From Achromobacter deleyi (GTDB lineage: Bacteria; Pseudomonadota; Gammaproteobacteria; Burkholderiales; Burkholderiaceae_B), in the NCBI RefSeq assembly GCF_902859705.1, contig NZ_CADIJO010000017.1:1-64000 (forward strand): a stretch of DNA of 64,000 nt, read 5' to 3'. A program made the translations under genes and the position numbers. Numbering within the stretch: position 1 is the first letter of the stretch; each line of letters begins with the position of its first letter. The notes under the pieces are model-generated. The model did no database searches and was not told the DNA's origin. It saw nothing but the letters and a program-made list of their open reading frames with translations. This document shows positions 48,610 to 57,632 of this stretch, in pieces.

Positions 48610-48653
48610 CAACGATGCGCCGGCCCCGAGCCGGCGCCACAGGAGAGAGACAG

Positions 48654-49625
48654 ATGAAGCAAGCAACCGCACTGACGGTGGCCACCCTGCTGCTGGGCGC
48701 CACCTTTGCCGCCCCGGGCCAGGCCGCCGCGCCCTGGCCGAGCCAGCCGATCCGGCTGATCGTGCCCTACCCGCCCGGCGGCTCGGTCGACAACCTGGCG
48801 CGGCTGCTGGCGCCGGCGCTGGGCCAGCGGCTGGGCCAGACCATCGTGATCGAGAACAAGGCCGGCGCCAGCGGCACCATCGGCGTGGACGCCACGGTGC
48901 GCGCCACGCCCGACGGCAACACCTTCGGCTTCGGCGTGCCCGGCGCCATCACCGGCCTGCCGCACGTGATGAAGGTGCCGTACGACGTGTCCAGGATCCA
49001 GTACGTGTCGCTGGTGGCGCGCATTCCCTTGGTGATCGTGGTCAACCCGTCCCTGCCCGACGCCACGCTGGCCGACTTCGTCGCCAGCGCCCGGCGCCAG
49101 CCCGGCAAGTACAACTATGGCTCGGCCGGCAACGTCACCACCCCGCACCTGGGCGGCGAATTGCTCAAGCAGCAGACCGGCATCGACATCATGCACGTGC
49201 CGTACAAGGGCGCGTCGCCCGCCGTGACGGCGCTGCTGTCCAACGAGGTGCAGATGTTCCCGGGCGACGCCTCGGCGGTGCTGGGCTTCATCAAGGCCGG
49301 CAAGCTGCGCACGCTGGCGGTGGCCAGCCCGACGCGCTTCGAGGGCCTGCCCGATGTGCCGACCACCAAAGAGGCGGGTTTTCCCGATGTGATCGTGGAA
49401 TCGAACTACGGCATCATCGCCCCGACCGGCACGCCGCCCGAGATCGTGCAGAAGATGTCGCAGGCCATCGCCCAGACGCTGGCCGAGCCGGCCCTGCGGC
49501 AGAAAATGATCGACCAAGGGGCCATTCCCACCGCCACCACGCCCGAGGCCTACCAGGCGCTGATGCAGGCCGAATCGAAGAAATGGGGCGAGGTGATCCG
49601 GCGCGGCAAGCTGGGGCTGGAATAG
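48654..49625 (+). CDS. Bug-family periplasmic receptor (TctC-like)
   Basis: A 323-residue solute receptor with signal peptide (TALTVATLLLGATFAAPGQA) and family pattern PIRLIVPYPPGGSVDNLA, IENKAGASGTIG, MHVPYKGASPAVTALLSNEV. AGGAG lies 8 bases before the ATG at 48654. It follows the acyl-CoA dehydrogenase gene by 44 bases, so it probably delivers the acid degraded by this operon. No TctAB permease genes are near. Confidence 0.93.
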   Translation: MKQATALTVATLLLGATFAAPGQAAAPWPSQPIRLIVPYPPGGSVDNLARLLAPALGQRLGQTIVIENKAGASGTIGVDATVRATPDGNTFGFGVPGAITGLPHVMKVPYDVSRIQYVSLVARIPLVIVVNPSLPDATLADFVASARRQPGKYNYGSAGNVTTPHLGGELLKQQTGIDIMHVPYKGASPAVTALLSNEVQMFPGDASAVLGFIKAGKLRTLAVASPTRFEGLPDVPTTKEAGFPDVIVESNYGIIAPTGTPPEIVQKMSQAIAQTLAEPALRQKMIDQGAIPTATTPEAYQALMQAESKKWGEVIRRGKLGLE

Positions 49626-49688
49626 TCCCATGCCGGTCCGCTTTTGCCGTACCCTTATGCCGTCTAATTCGTTGCCGCCTTATCGATC

Positions 49689-50651
49689 ATGCCGCCTGCC
49701 AAAGCCACGGGCCTGAGCCTGGACGTCACCGCCGACCTGCACAAGTGGCGGGCCTTCCTGGCCATCGCGGAACTGGGCAGCATCTCGCGCGCCGCCCTGT
49801 ACCTGGACCAGGACCAGTCGGTGCTGAGCCGCCGCATCAACGCGCTGGAACGCGAATGCAATGCGCGGCTGTTCAATCGCACCGGCCGCGGCGTGCACCT
49901 GTCCGAGGTGGGCGAACGCCTGTTTCCGCTGGTACGCACGCTGCTTGGCGACGCCGAACGGCTGGAACTGGAACTGAACGGCGAGGCACGCGAACCGGCC
50001 GGCGAAGTCACGCTGGGGCTGCTGCCGTCCACCGCGCATCCGCTGATCCGGCGGCTGTTCTCGCGGCTGCGCAAGCAGTTCCCCAAGGTACACCTGAAGA
50101 TTCTCGAAGGCTCAAGCGGCCAGATCGAAGAATGGCTGACCGACAGCCGCGTCGACATCGCCATCCTGTACCGCTATGGCGACAAATGCCCGCCGGGCGA
50201 GCAAGCGCTGGCCTCGGTCGATTCGTACCTGGTGGGCGCCGCGGGCGATCCCCTGACGAGCGGCGGCGAAGTCGCGTTCGAACAGCTGGACGGCCTGCCC
50301 TTCATCCTGCCCGGCGCGCCCAACGGCCTGCGCAATGCACTGGACGGACTGGCGCGGGCGCGCAAGATCACCATCGCGCCGCTCATCGAGGCCGATTCGC
50401 TGCCGCTGATGAAGTCCATCGTCGAGCACGAGCACATGTACACGGTGCTACCGCTGCACGCGGTCTGGCAGGAGGTGCAGGAAGGCCGCCTGGGCATCGC
50501 CGCGCTGCGCGATCCGGCCATGGGCCGCATCATCTCGATGGCGTTCGCCCGCGCCAAGGGACCGGGCCGCACCGTCACCGAGGTGGCGGCGCAGATCCAG
50601 AGCCTGGTGCGCGAGATCGGCGGCGAAGGCGTGTGGCACGCCAGCCCCTGA
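49689..50651 (+). CDS. LysR-family transcriptional regulator
   Basis: A 320-residue LysR regulator with a 17-residue N-terminal extension before LHKWRAFLAIAELGSISRAA and the HTH YLDQDQSVLSRRINALE. The sensor domain is of normal length. It ends the rightward acyl-CoA operon (63 bases after the Bug gene) and converges on the leftward hydrolase operon, 13 bases away. It probably senses a substrate or CoA ester of the operon. Confidence 0.9.
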   Translation: MPPAKATGLSLDVTADLHKWRAFLAIAELGSISRAALYLDQDQSVLSRRINALERECNARLFNRTGRGVHLSEVGERLFPLVRTLLGDAERLELELNGEAREPAGEVTLGLLPSTAHPLIRRLFSRLRKQFPKVHLKILEGSSGQIEEWLTDSRVDIAILYRYGDKCPPGEQALASVDSYLVGAAGDPLTSGGEVAFEQLDGLPFILPGAPNGLRNALDGLARARKITIAPLIEADSLPLMKSIVEHEHMYTVLPLHAVWQEVQEGRLGIAALRDPAMGRIISMAFARAKGPGRTVTEVAAQIQSLVREIGGEGVWHASP

Positions 50652-50664
50652 CGGTGCCAGCGCT

Positions 50665-51561
50665 TCAGGCGAAGCCGTACAGCCGCGCCGGGTTGTCGAC
50701 CCACACCTTGCGGCGCAGGGCATCATCGCTCAGCCAGCGCTGCGCCACAGCCACCAGCGCGTCGGCCGAGGGCGCGGCCTCGCCCATGCGCACGAACGGC
50801 CAGTCCGAGCCCCACAGCACCTGGTCGGGGTTGGCGGCGACGAAGGCGTCGTGGATGAAACGCGCATTCTCGTAGTCCGGCGCGCTGCCCACGCGGCACA
50901 GCGTCAGCTTCATCCACAGCCGGCCATCGGCCAGCAGGCCGCGCAGCAGCTGGAACGCCGGATCCTGCTCGCCGCGCGCGGGCACCAGGCTGCCCAGGTG
51001 ATCGATCACCAGCGGCAGGTTCAACGCCGCCAGGGCCGGCAGGTGCCGCAGATAGGTGTCGCACGGGGCCCACAGCTGCGCGTGCAGGCCGTATTGCTTC
51101 ATGCGCGGGGCCAGCGCTGCGACCTGATCGAAGCCGACACTGCCCGGAAACAGGTTCCCGGCCGGGTCGCGCGCCTCGACAAAGCGCAGCCCGCGCACGC
51201 CGCCGTCATACAGGGCCTGCAGTTGCGCATCGCTGACTGACGGGTCGGCCACCGCGATGCCGCGCAGGCGGTCGCCGCCCAGCGCCAGCGCGTCCAGCAA
51301 GGCGTCGGGATGCGTGCCGTAGGGTGCGGGCTGCACCAGCACGCCGCGTGCGGCGCCCAGGGTGTCCAGCATGCGCAGGTAGCGCTGCGCCGACGCGTCG
51401 GGCGCGGCATAGGACGACGGATGCCAGAGCGGAAAGCGGTCGTAGGGGCCGAACACGTGGCAGTGCGTGTCGCAGGCCTGCGGCGGCAGCGGCTGGGCGG
51501 GGGCCGCCGGCATGCGCGGCGTCTCGACGCCGTCGGGCACGTAGGCGCTGGCGGCGGTCAT
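50665..51561 (-). CDS. Amidohydrolase-family protein, LigI-like (PDC lactonase type)
   Basis: A 298-residue TIM-barrel hydrolase of the COG3618 group, which includes 2-pyrone-4,6-dicarboxylate lactonase. Metal or substrate residues are visible in ACDTHCHVFGPYDRFP (near residue 29), LVIDHLGS (near 184) and LWGSDWPFVRM (near 252). Its ATG overlaps the stop of the preceding carboxymuconolactone decarboxylase-like gene (ATGA). In this operon context it may open a lactone ring during ring-cleavage catabolism. The exact substrate is not shown. Confidence 0.85.
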   Translation of the reverse strand: MTAASAYVPDGVETPRMPAAPAQPLPPQACDTHCHVFGPYDRFPLWHPSSYAAPDASAQRYLRMLDTLGAARGVLVQPAPYGTHPDALLDALALGGDRLRGIAVADPSVSDAQLQALYDGGVRGLRFVEARDPAGNLFPGSVGFDQVAALAPRMKQYGLHAQLWAPCDTYLRHLPALAALNLPLVIDHLGSLVPARGEQDPAFQLLRGLLADGRLWMKLTLCRVGSAPDYENARFIHDAFVAANPDQVLWGSDWPFVRMGEAAPSADALVAVAQRWLSDDALRRKVWVDNPARLYGFA

Positions 51562-52172
51562 GCCTTGCCCTGCCCGGCCAGCGGTGCCAGCCGGCTCAGC
51601 GCCGGCCGGCCATCCTGCTCGGGCACGTCCAGCGGCGCGGGCGCGTCGTCCGGCATCGGGATCTCATGCGCGTTCAGCGTCATCGACACCATGGTGTAGT
51701 AGCCGATGACGGCGGTCAGCTCGACCACCCCCACCGCGGCCCAGCGCCGCACCGCCTCGGCGTAGAGCGCGGGCTCGACCTGGCCGGTCTCCTGCAACTG
51801 GCAGGCGTAGGCGTAGACGATCTCGTCGTCGCGGTTGTCGAAGGCAGGTTCGCTGCGATGCTGGATGGCGTCCAGCACCGCATCCGAAATGCCGGCGGCG
51901 CGGGCGGCCTGGGCGTGGATGTGCCATTCGATCTGGCTGTTCCAGCGCCGCGCCGTGACCACGATGGCCAGTTCGCTGACGCGCGGCGGCAGGCTGGTGC
52001 CAAAGCGCAGCAACGCGCCCAGCGCCTGCCAGCGCTCGGCCAGCTCGGGATTGTGCAGCGCCGCGCGCAAGGGGCCGACCAGCCGGCCGCGCGGACCGGA
52101 GACGATGCGCTCGTAGACGCGCTTCTGGTCGTCGCTCATGCTGTCGGGCGTGGGCAGGGGAATGCGGCTCAT
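51558..52172 (-). CDS. Carboxymuconolactone decarboxylase-family protein
   Basis: A 204-residue all-helical protein of the CMD/AhpD superfamily. It lacks the AhpD CxxC redox pair; the corresponding region is SQIEWHIHAQAARAAGIS with the conserved Glu and His residues (EWHIHA) of decarboxylase-type members. Two adjacent ATGs lie at 52175 and 52172; AAGGA spacing favours 52172. It lies between a GST gene (13-base gap) and the LigI-like hydrolase gene (overlap). Together these suggest late steps of an aromatic or lactone pathway. Confidence 0.85.
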   Translation of the reverse strand: MSRIPLPTPDSMSDDQKRVYERIVSGPRGRLVGPLRAALHNPELAERWQALGALLRFGTSLPPRVSELAIVVTARRWNSQIEWHIHAQAARAAGISDAVLDAIQHRSEPAFDNRDDEIVYAYACQLQETGQVEPALYAEAVRRWAAVGVVELTAVIGYYTMVSMTLNAHEIPMPDDAPAPLDVPEQDGRPALSRLAPLAGQGKA

Positions 52173-52185
52173 CATCGTCCTTCGC

Positions 52186-52800
52186 TCAAGGGGTTTCGTC
52201 GGGCTGGCTGCGCTGCACCGAGGGCCGCGCGCTGAAGTCCTGGTGCCAGGCGGCCAGTGCCGGATGGCCGTCGCGCCAGGCCAGGTCCGGGAAACGATAG
52301 TCCAGATACGACAGCGCGCAGCCAATGGCGATCAGGCCCAGGTCGAAGCGGCTGGCCCGCAGCGCCGGCGCCTCGGCTTCCAGCACGGCCAGCACGGCGC
52401 GGGTCTTCAGCGCGAAGGCATCGAGCCAGGCCTGGGTCTGCTTGTCGACCGGTTTGTTGCGCTCCTGCCGGTACAGCAGCAGCGCGTCCAGGAAACCGTC
52501 GCCCAGCGCCTGGCGGCGTTCGGCCAGCAGGCGCGCGGCCGGGTCCGCGGGCAGCAGGCCGGCGCCGGCCAGGCCGTCCAGATAGGCGCAGATGACGCGC
52601 GAGTCGTACACCGGCGTGCCGTCGTCCAGCACCAGCGTGGGCAGCTTGATCAACGGGTTGTCCGCCACCAGGTCCAGGTTGGGCTTGTCCATCGCCACCG
52701 GCGTGCGCACCAGCGCCACGCGGTCGGCGATGCCGGCTTCGTATAGAACGATCATCACCTTGCGCACGAAGGGCGAGCGCGGCGACCAATGCAATTTCAT
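52186..52800 (-). CDS. Glutathione S-transferase family protein
   Basis: A 204-residue GST. The N-terminal thioredoxin-like domain reads MKLHWSPRSPFVRKVMIVLY, with the likely catalytic Ser in SPRSPFVRK, and has the LPTLVLDDGTPVYDSRVICA glutathione-binding segment (Asp-Ser near residue 62). The C-terminal helical domain is normal. GGGAG lies 8 bases before the ATG. It is probably a catabolic GST for glutathione-dependent isomerisation or dehalogenation in the same operon. Confidence 0.92.
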   Translation of the reverse strand: MKLHWSPRSPFVRKVMIVLYEAGIADRVALVRTPVAMDKPNLDLVADNPLIKLPTLVLDDGTPVYDSRVICAYLDGLAGAGLLPADPAARLLAERRQALGDGFLDALLLYRQERNKPVDKQTQAWLDAFALKTRAVLAVLEAEAPALRASRFDLGLIAIGCALSYLDYRFPDLAWRDGHPALAAWHQDFSARPSVQRSQPDETP

Positions 52801-52837
52801 CAAAAGGCTCCCTATGGATTCGAAATCGTGACGCGCG

Positions 52838-53482
52838 TCAATGGCCCTGAGCCGGCCGCACCGCCGGATCGTTGGCGGCGTCCGGCGCGCGCATCTGGAA
52901 CAGGTCGCTGGTGTGCGCATACCAGCCGGCGCCGTGCATGCGGCCCAGCAGGCGCAGCGCGGGCGTGTCCACGTGAAAGCGCTGCGCATCCAGCAGCGCG
53001 TCGTCGCGCAGGTACAGCGCCACCACCCGCGCCAGCACGATGACCCGTTGCGGCGCGGCATCTAGCACCTGCCACACCCGGCATTCCAGCGCTGCCGGGC
53101 TGAGCGCGATGCGCGGCGGCACGACCACCAGCGACGGTTCGGTCGCCAGCCCGGCGCGCGTCAGCTCATCCACCTCGGACACGTAGTCCAGGCTGGTGTG
53201 GTTCATCTGCGCGGCCAGCTCGGCCGACACCAGATTGATGACGAACTCGCCCGTCTCAAGAATATTGCGCGACGTGTCTTTGAGCTGCCCGCCGCGCGGG
53301 CCAATGCCCAGCGCCACGATCGGCGGATCGCTGCTGACCACGTTGAAGAACGAGAACGGCGCGGCGTTGCGTTGCCCCTGCGCCGACTGGCTCACCACCC
53401 AGGCGATGGGCCGCGGCACCACCACGCTGGACAGCAGCTTGAAGGCATTGGTCGTGCTCAGTTCGCTGAAATCGAAATTCAT
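52838..53482 (-). CDS. Flavin reductase-like FMN-binding protein
   Basis: A 214-residue protein of the flavin reductase/DIM6-NTAB family. The family N-terminus KLLSSVVVPRPIAWVVSQSA is followed by NAAPFSFFNVVSSDPPIVAL and the flavin-binding KDTSRNILETGEFVINLVS. It may supply reduced flavin to a monooxygenase or act directly on a quinone-like substrate. No flavin-dependent monooxygenase gene is in the operon. It lies between two Bug receptor genes upstream and the GST gene downstream. Confidence 0.9.
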   Translation of the reverse strand: MNFDFSELSTTNAFKLLSSVVVPRPIAWVVSQSAQGQRNAAPFSFFNVVSSDPPIVALGIGPRGGQLKDTSRNILETGEFVINLVSAELAAQMNHTSLDYVSEVDELTRAGLATEPSLVVVPPRIALSPAALECRVWQVLDAAPQRVIVLARVVALYLRDDALLDAQRFHVDTPALRLLGRMHGAGWYAHTSDLFQMRAPDAANDPAVRPAQGH

Positions 53483-53504
53483 GGATGATGCGTCCCTTGC
53501 GTCC

Positions 53505-54470
53505 TCATTTGGCCAGCAGCCCCAGCGCGCCCAGCAGTCGGCGCATGTCGGCCTGGTCCTTGGCGACGTAGGCGTCCGCTTCCTGCGGCGACAACGCCAT
53601 CAACTCTATCGCCTGCTCCTGCATCACGCGGCGGTAGTCGGGATCGTCGTTCACGGCCCGGACGGTCTCGCTCAGCGTGCGCACGATGTCGGCGGGCGTG
53701 CCGGCCGGCGCCGCCAGGCTGTACCAGGTAGCCGCGTCCGCGCCCGCCACGCCCGCTTCGGCCAGCGTCGGCACGTCCGGCAGCAAGGGCGAGCGCTTGT
53801 CCGACGCATAGGCCAGCGCCACCAGGCGCCCCTGGCGGATGAACGGCAGGCTGGCCGACAGGTTCAGCATGGCCAGATCGGTCTGGCCGCCCACCACGTC
53901 GTTGATGGCAGGCGACGCGCCGGCATAGGGAATGTGGTTCAGCTGCACACCCGCGACCTGCTGAAACAGTTCAGCGCCCAGGTGCGTGGCGCCGCCCACG
54001 CCGGCTGAGCCGTAGCTCCACTTGCCGGGTTCGGCCTTGGCGCGGGCTATCAGCGCCGGCACCGAACGGATGCCGCGCGACGGATTGACCACCAGCATGA
54101 TGGGCTGCACCGCCACCACCGAGCAGAAGGCGAAGCCCTTGACGCCGTCGTACACGGTCTTCTGCATCAGCGGCGTGACCACGTGGCCGGCCGAGGTGCC
54201 CAGCAGCAGCGTGTAGCCGTCCGGCTTCGCGCGCGCCACAAAGCCGGTGCCGATGGAAGCGCCGCCGCCGGGTTTGTTCTCCACCACCACCGGCTGGCCC
54301 AGGCGCTTTTCCAGCGCCCGCGCCAGGCTGCGCGCCACCACGTCGGCGGGGCCGCCCGCGGCATAGGGATTGACCAGAATGACCGGCCGGTCGGGATAGG
54401 CCGCCATGGCAGAGGCGGCAGCGACGGACAGCGCAACCGTCGCCAGCAAGGATCGAAGCATCGTACGCAT
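53505..54470 (-). CDS. Bug-family periplasmic receptor (TctC-like)
   Basis: A 321-residue solute receptor with signal peptide (LRSLLATVALSVAAASAMA) and the family start YPDRPVILVNPYAAGGPADV, then VENKPGGGASIGTGFVARAK and HIPYAGASPAINDVVGGQTD. The substitution of the usual PYPPGG by PYAAGG is in the loop that contacts the ligand carboxylate. It is the second of two tandem receptor genes, 26 bases apart. Confidence 0.92.
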   Translation of the reverse strand: MRTMLRSLLATVALSVAAASAMAAYPDRPVILVNPYAAGGPADVVARSLARALEKRLGQPVVVENKPGGGASIGTGFVARAKPDGYTLLLGTSAGHVVTPLMQKTVYDGVKGFAFCSVVAVQPIMLVVNPSRGIRSVPALIARAKAEPGKWSYGSAGVGGATHLGAELFQQVAGVQLNHIPYAGASPAINDVVGGQTDLAMLNLSASLPFIRQGRLVALAYASDKRSPLLPDVPTLAEAGVAGADAATWYSLAAPAGTPADIVRTLSETVRAVNDDPDYRRVMQEQAIELMALSPQEADAYVAKDQADMRRLLGALGLLAK

Positions 54471-54496
54471 GGGTGTTCCCTAGTCGGGCCGGGGCC

Positions 54497-55477
54497 TCAA
54501 TCGGCGCGCGCGCCGGACTGTTCGATGATGTGCGCCCATTTCGCCGTATCGACGCGGATGCGTTCGGCAAAGGCCTCGGGCGTGCTGTGAGTGGTCTGGA
54601 TGCCATAGCCGGCCATGCGCTCGACCATCTGCGGCGACGTCATCACCGCCTGGATGTCGGCATTCAGGCGGTCGATGACCGGACGCGGCGTACCCGCCGG
54701 CGCCAGCACGCCCGACCACAGGCTGACCTCGTAGTCCTCGAACCCTGGAGTCTCCGACATGGACGGCACGTCGGGCAGCGCCGCCAGCCGCTGGCGGCTG
54801 GTCACGGCCAGCGCCCGCACCTTGCCCTGCTTGACCTGCTCGATGAAGTTGGACGAGGTGTCGATCATCATCGAGATGCGGCCGGCCAGGAAGTCATTGA
54901 TGGCGCCCGACGTGCCCTTGTAGGGAATGTGGCGGATGTCGGCATGCGCCGCCGTCTTGAACATCTCGCCCGCCAGGTGGCTGGTGGTGCCGTTGCCCGA
55001 CGAACTGAAGGTCAGCTCGCCCGGCCGCTGGCGCGCCATCTCGGCCAGCGCAGCCACCGAGTCGACCTTCAGCGCAGGGTTGACCACCAGCAGGTTGGAG
55101 GTCAGGTTGGTCAGCGACACCGGCGCGAAGCTGCGCTGCGGGTCATAGCGCAGCTTGGGATACAACGACGGGTTGATCGTCAGCACGCCCATGGTCGAAT
55201 ACAGCAGCGTGTAGCCGTCGGGCGCGGCGCTGGCCACGGCCTCGGCGCCGATGGCGCCGCCGGCCCCCCCGCGGTTTTCCACCACGACGGTCTGGCCAAG
55301 CTTTTCGCCCAGCCCCTGCGCCAGCGAGCGCGCCATCAGGTCGGTGGCCCCGCCGGCCGGGAACGGCACGATCAGTTTGACCGGCCGGTCGGGATACGCC
55401 CCGGCCGCCACCGCCGCCGATATCAGGCCCGCACCGAGCCACAGGCTGACCGCGGTCAGCGCACTTGCCATTCTCAT
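54497..55477 (-). CDS. Bug-family periplasmic receptor (TctC-like)
   Basis: A 326-residue solute receptor with signal peptide (ALTAVSLWLGAGLISAAVAA) and family pattern YPDRPVKLIVPFPAGGATDL, VENRGGAGGAIG, RHIPYKGTSGAINDFLAGRI. GGTGGAG precedes the ATG at 55477. It heads the leftward operon that includes a second Bug receptor, flavin reductase, GST, CMD-like protein and LigI-like hydrolase. It is the last core-type gene before the lower-G+C island on the right. Confidence 0.92.
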   Translation of the reverse strand: MRMASALTAVSLWLGAGLISAAVAAGAYPDRPVKLIVPFPAGGATDLMARSLAQGLGEKLGQTVVVENRGGAGGAIGAEAVASAAPDGYTLLYSTMGVLTINPSLYPKLRYDPQRSFAPVSLTNLTSNLLVVNPALKVDSVAALAEMARQRPGELTFSSSGNGTTSHLAGEMFKTAAHADIRHIPYKGTSGAINDFLAGRISMMIDTSSNFIEQVKQGKVRALAVTSRQRLAALPDVPSMSETPGFEDYEVSLWSGVLAPAGTPRPVIDRLNADIQAVMTSPQMVERMAGYGIQTTHSTPEAFAERIRVDTAKWAHIIEQSGARAD

Positions 55478-55652
55478 GCTGTCTCCACCCTGGGGGTTCT
55501 TGTGTTTGCAGCATGGTAGGCGCGGCGCAGATATGGCGCTATGCGCAGGACCGCATATCTGCTTTGCTCGACGTTGGGAAATGGGGTGGCAGCGCGGCGA
55601 CGACGGGAACACCCGCCTCACGCGAGACTGGGGAGGCTGCAGCGCGTCCGAC

Positions 55653-56318
55653 TTAGAGATCGGCTACATCGCGCAGCCGCACGCCGGAGAAGTTGGCCGC
55701 ACGCAATGCGTCAAACATCGCGCGGTCGCAGATGGGAGGCGCGCCCATGCGATCCTGGCGGAAAATATGGGCATCTCCCACTACATCCTGTCTGAACACC
55801 AGGCTGGCCCCGCCGACAAGGCTATAGAGCTTCTCGTCCTCGCCGGTCTGATCATTGTGGTCGAGCTTGATCCTCACGCGGGAGGAGGCTTCATCCAGGG
55901 CATCCAGTCTGCGCAGCACATTGCCCAGGTAGTACTGAGGACCGGCGCTGCCGTCCGCAAGGCTGAAGTCGCAGGCCACAAATGCAAACGCCTCGGCGTC
56001 CATTTGTTCAAACAGCTGCTTCAAAGGCTCCGACACCATCCATATGCCGGCAAGCTCCTCCAGATCGCGTGGCATTGCGCCCTTCTCCGGTACATGGACC
56101 AGGTGGGGACGCTCTGGATACTGATTTGGCGTTCCGTCAGGGCGCGAGACGACATGCATCCCTGGAGGGATCAGCTTCTCTTCGTTGGCGATTGCTATGC
56201 CGGGAACCCCGCCGTTGCCCAGGAAACTGGCGTCGATCAGGAAAAATTCGCCCTTATGAGAGGCGGCTGCGGCTGAAATTTCAGTGGCGGTCGGTTCGGT
56301 CACGGTGGCTTCCGTCAT
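55653..56318 (-). CDS. Imm11-like (DUF1629) immunity-type protein
   Basis: The 221-residue form starting at MTEATV resembles DUF1629/Imm11 proteins, which often protect against polymorphic toxins. Family-like segments are KGEFFLIDASFLGNGGVPGI, AFAFVACDFSLADGSAGPQY, VLRRLDALDEASSRVRIKL and the C-terminal SLVFRQDVVGDAHIFRQDRM with CDRAMFDALRAANFSGVRL. The frame remains open to 56612, adding 98 residues that do not look like the family, so I favour the ATG at 56318, although its ribosome site is poor. A short second frame overlaps this start. No intact toxin gene is visible upstream. Confidence 0.65.
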   Translation of the reverse strand: MTEATVTEPTATEISAAAASHKGEFFLIDASFLGNGGVPGIAIANEEKLIPPGMHVVSRPDGTPNQYPERPHLVHVPEKGAMPRDLEELAGIWMVSEPLKQLFEQMDAEAFAFVACDFSLADGSAGPQYYLGNVLRRLDALDEASSRVRIKLDHNDQTGEDEKLYSLVGGASLVFRQDVVGDAHIFRQDRMGAPPICDRAMFDALRAANFSGVRLRDVADL

Positions 56319-56445
56319 GGCGGCTAAAGGGGTCGACTTCGCTGAAGCCAATCTTGATGAATCCATTTTTGCTCGGAGTGAGCTGGAGATACATAGCCTG
56401 CGGCGGAACTTCGTAGCTGCTAAGCAATTTTCGAGGGTATCCCAT
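56281..56445 (-). pseudogene. Short frame overlapping the Imm11-like start; possible toxin gene 3' remnant
   Basis: From ATG 56445 this frame encodes 54 residues (MGYPRKLLSSYEVPPQAMYL and on to FIKIGFSEVDPFSRHDGSHR). It ends at a TGA that overlaps the Imm11-like start by 38 bases. Composition and codon use look like genuine protein, whereas the alternative frame over the same bases is rich in Arg/Ser. Such overlaps are usual where a toxin gene ends in its immunity gene. A stop lies 36 bases before the ATG, so if it is a toxin end, it is a remnant. Function unknown. Confidence 0.3.
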
Positions 56446-56766
56446 GGGATGCACTGCCCTGCTTTTCTGCGCAGGGTATGTTCAGCGGCTCTGCTTGGGG
56501 TTCCACCATAGTAGAACTCATGACCGCCCTCGTTCATGAATGCTTCACGGACGGCTTTGGACAGACGGCCTGCATCAACCGTAAGAGAAAGAGAGATGGA
56601 CTGGGATTTCAAAAAGGCTAATTCGCTGATTTAAACCGATACCAGCACGGTCGGCTAAGTTGCAATTCTGGGCCGGAATTACTGGCTGGAAGACCGCAAT
56701 CCGTCGGACTCGGCCCGTCGACGACGTCCGCTCGCGGCCATTTTGAGTCGTTGGCGATAGACCCCT

Positions 56767-57519
56767 TCAGGCTAGATTCAAGATATCGCACGGCGCTAGG
56801 GCTTCGCGTAGCCTGTCCTTCATTGAGTTGTTCATATCCACGAACCACTCAGGTTTGAGTTCCGCTGCTGCAGCCATCGCTTTGGCCCAATCCGGCATCA
56901 CATGTGAGTTATGAACAGCGGTGCGCGTGTCAGCAATAGCGGCTTGTGGATCAATGGCCGCTTGGAAGACACCTGCGTTGTTCAATGTGTCGAAGATCAC
57001 GCCACCGATCACCGACTCACACTTCGTGATGATGTTCAGCACGTATTTATCGAAGGCATGGAAAGTCCTGGTCTTTGCTGGATTCGTAGCGTTGTTTTGG
57101 AAACTCGGTTCCGCGATAAGCATCGGGAAATCACCGGCCATGTGACAGGCTGAGGTGATGTCGTATCCGCGATGGACGATGGCGTTTCTCAGGTACTTGA
57201 TGTACTCGTAATTCAACTCACCGTCCTGAAATCCAGGGAAGACAAATCGCGCATACAACTCAGCCTCGAAAGACTTCGGCGGTAGTGGTGCCGGTTCGCG
57301 CATTAGCTCAGTTGCGGACAATAGATTCTGGAAATAGGCGCTGTACTGCACGCGCATATCAGTGTGTGTGAGCGTGGTGAGTGGCGTGCGAAACGACAAG
57401 GCTGCTCGCAGCGCGGTCTTCCGTGCCGCCATATACCAAGTCAACGCATGCAGCATATCTCGAGTTTCGGGGCTCAGTATTGTCATACGCATTTCCGACC
57501 GATGGTTATGCTCGGGCAT
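56767..57519 (-). CDS. Protein of unknown function with HEPN-like Rx4H motif
   Basis: I do not recognise the family. The 250-residue, mostly helical protein has an R-N-A-I-V-H motif at residues 111-116 within LNYEYIKYLRNAIVHRGYDI. This fits the R-x4-6-H active-site pattern of HEPN ribonucleases, where Arg is often followed by a polar residue such as Asn, Asp or His. No membrane segment or signal peptide is visible. Starts at 57519, 57492 and 57486 are possible; the last has a GGA spaced 7 bases. Codon use is more A/T-rich than in the core genes. It lies between the Imm11-like gene and the palindrome, with no clear partner antitoxin. Confidence 0.5.
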   Translation of the reverse strand: MPEHNHRSEMRMTILSPETRDMLHALTWYMAARKTALRAALSFRTPLTTLTHTDMRVQYSAYFQNLLSATELMREPAPLPPKSFEAELYARFVFPGFQDGELNYEYIKYLRNAIVHRGYDITSACHMAGDFPMLIAEPSFQNNATNPAKTRTFHAFDKYVLNIITKCESVIGGVIFDTLNNAGVFQAAIDPQAAIADTRTAVHNSHVMPDWAKAMAAAAELKPEWFVDMNNSMKDRLREALAPCDILNLA

Positions 57520-57632
57520 CGTACTCGCAATTTGTTACCCGTACACTCACCTAACATCTTCGGCCGGAAGGTAAGTCATTAAGGGCGTGGCAGTCCCCCC
57601 GATCAGTGACCGCAACCGGCCGGAAACAAAGA

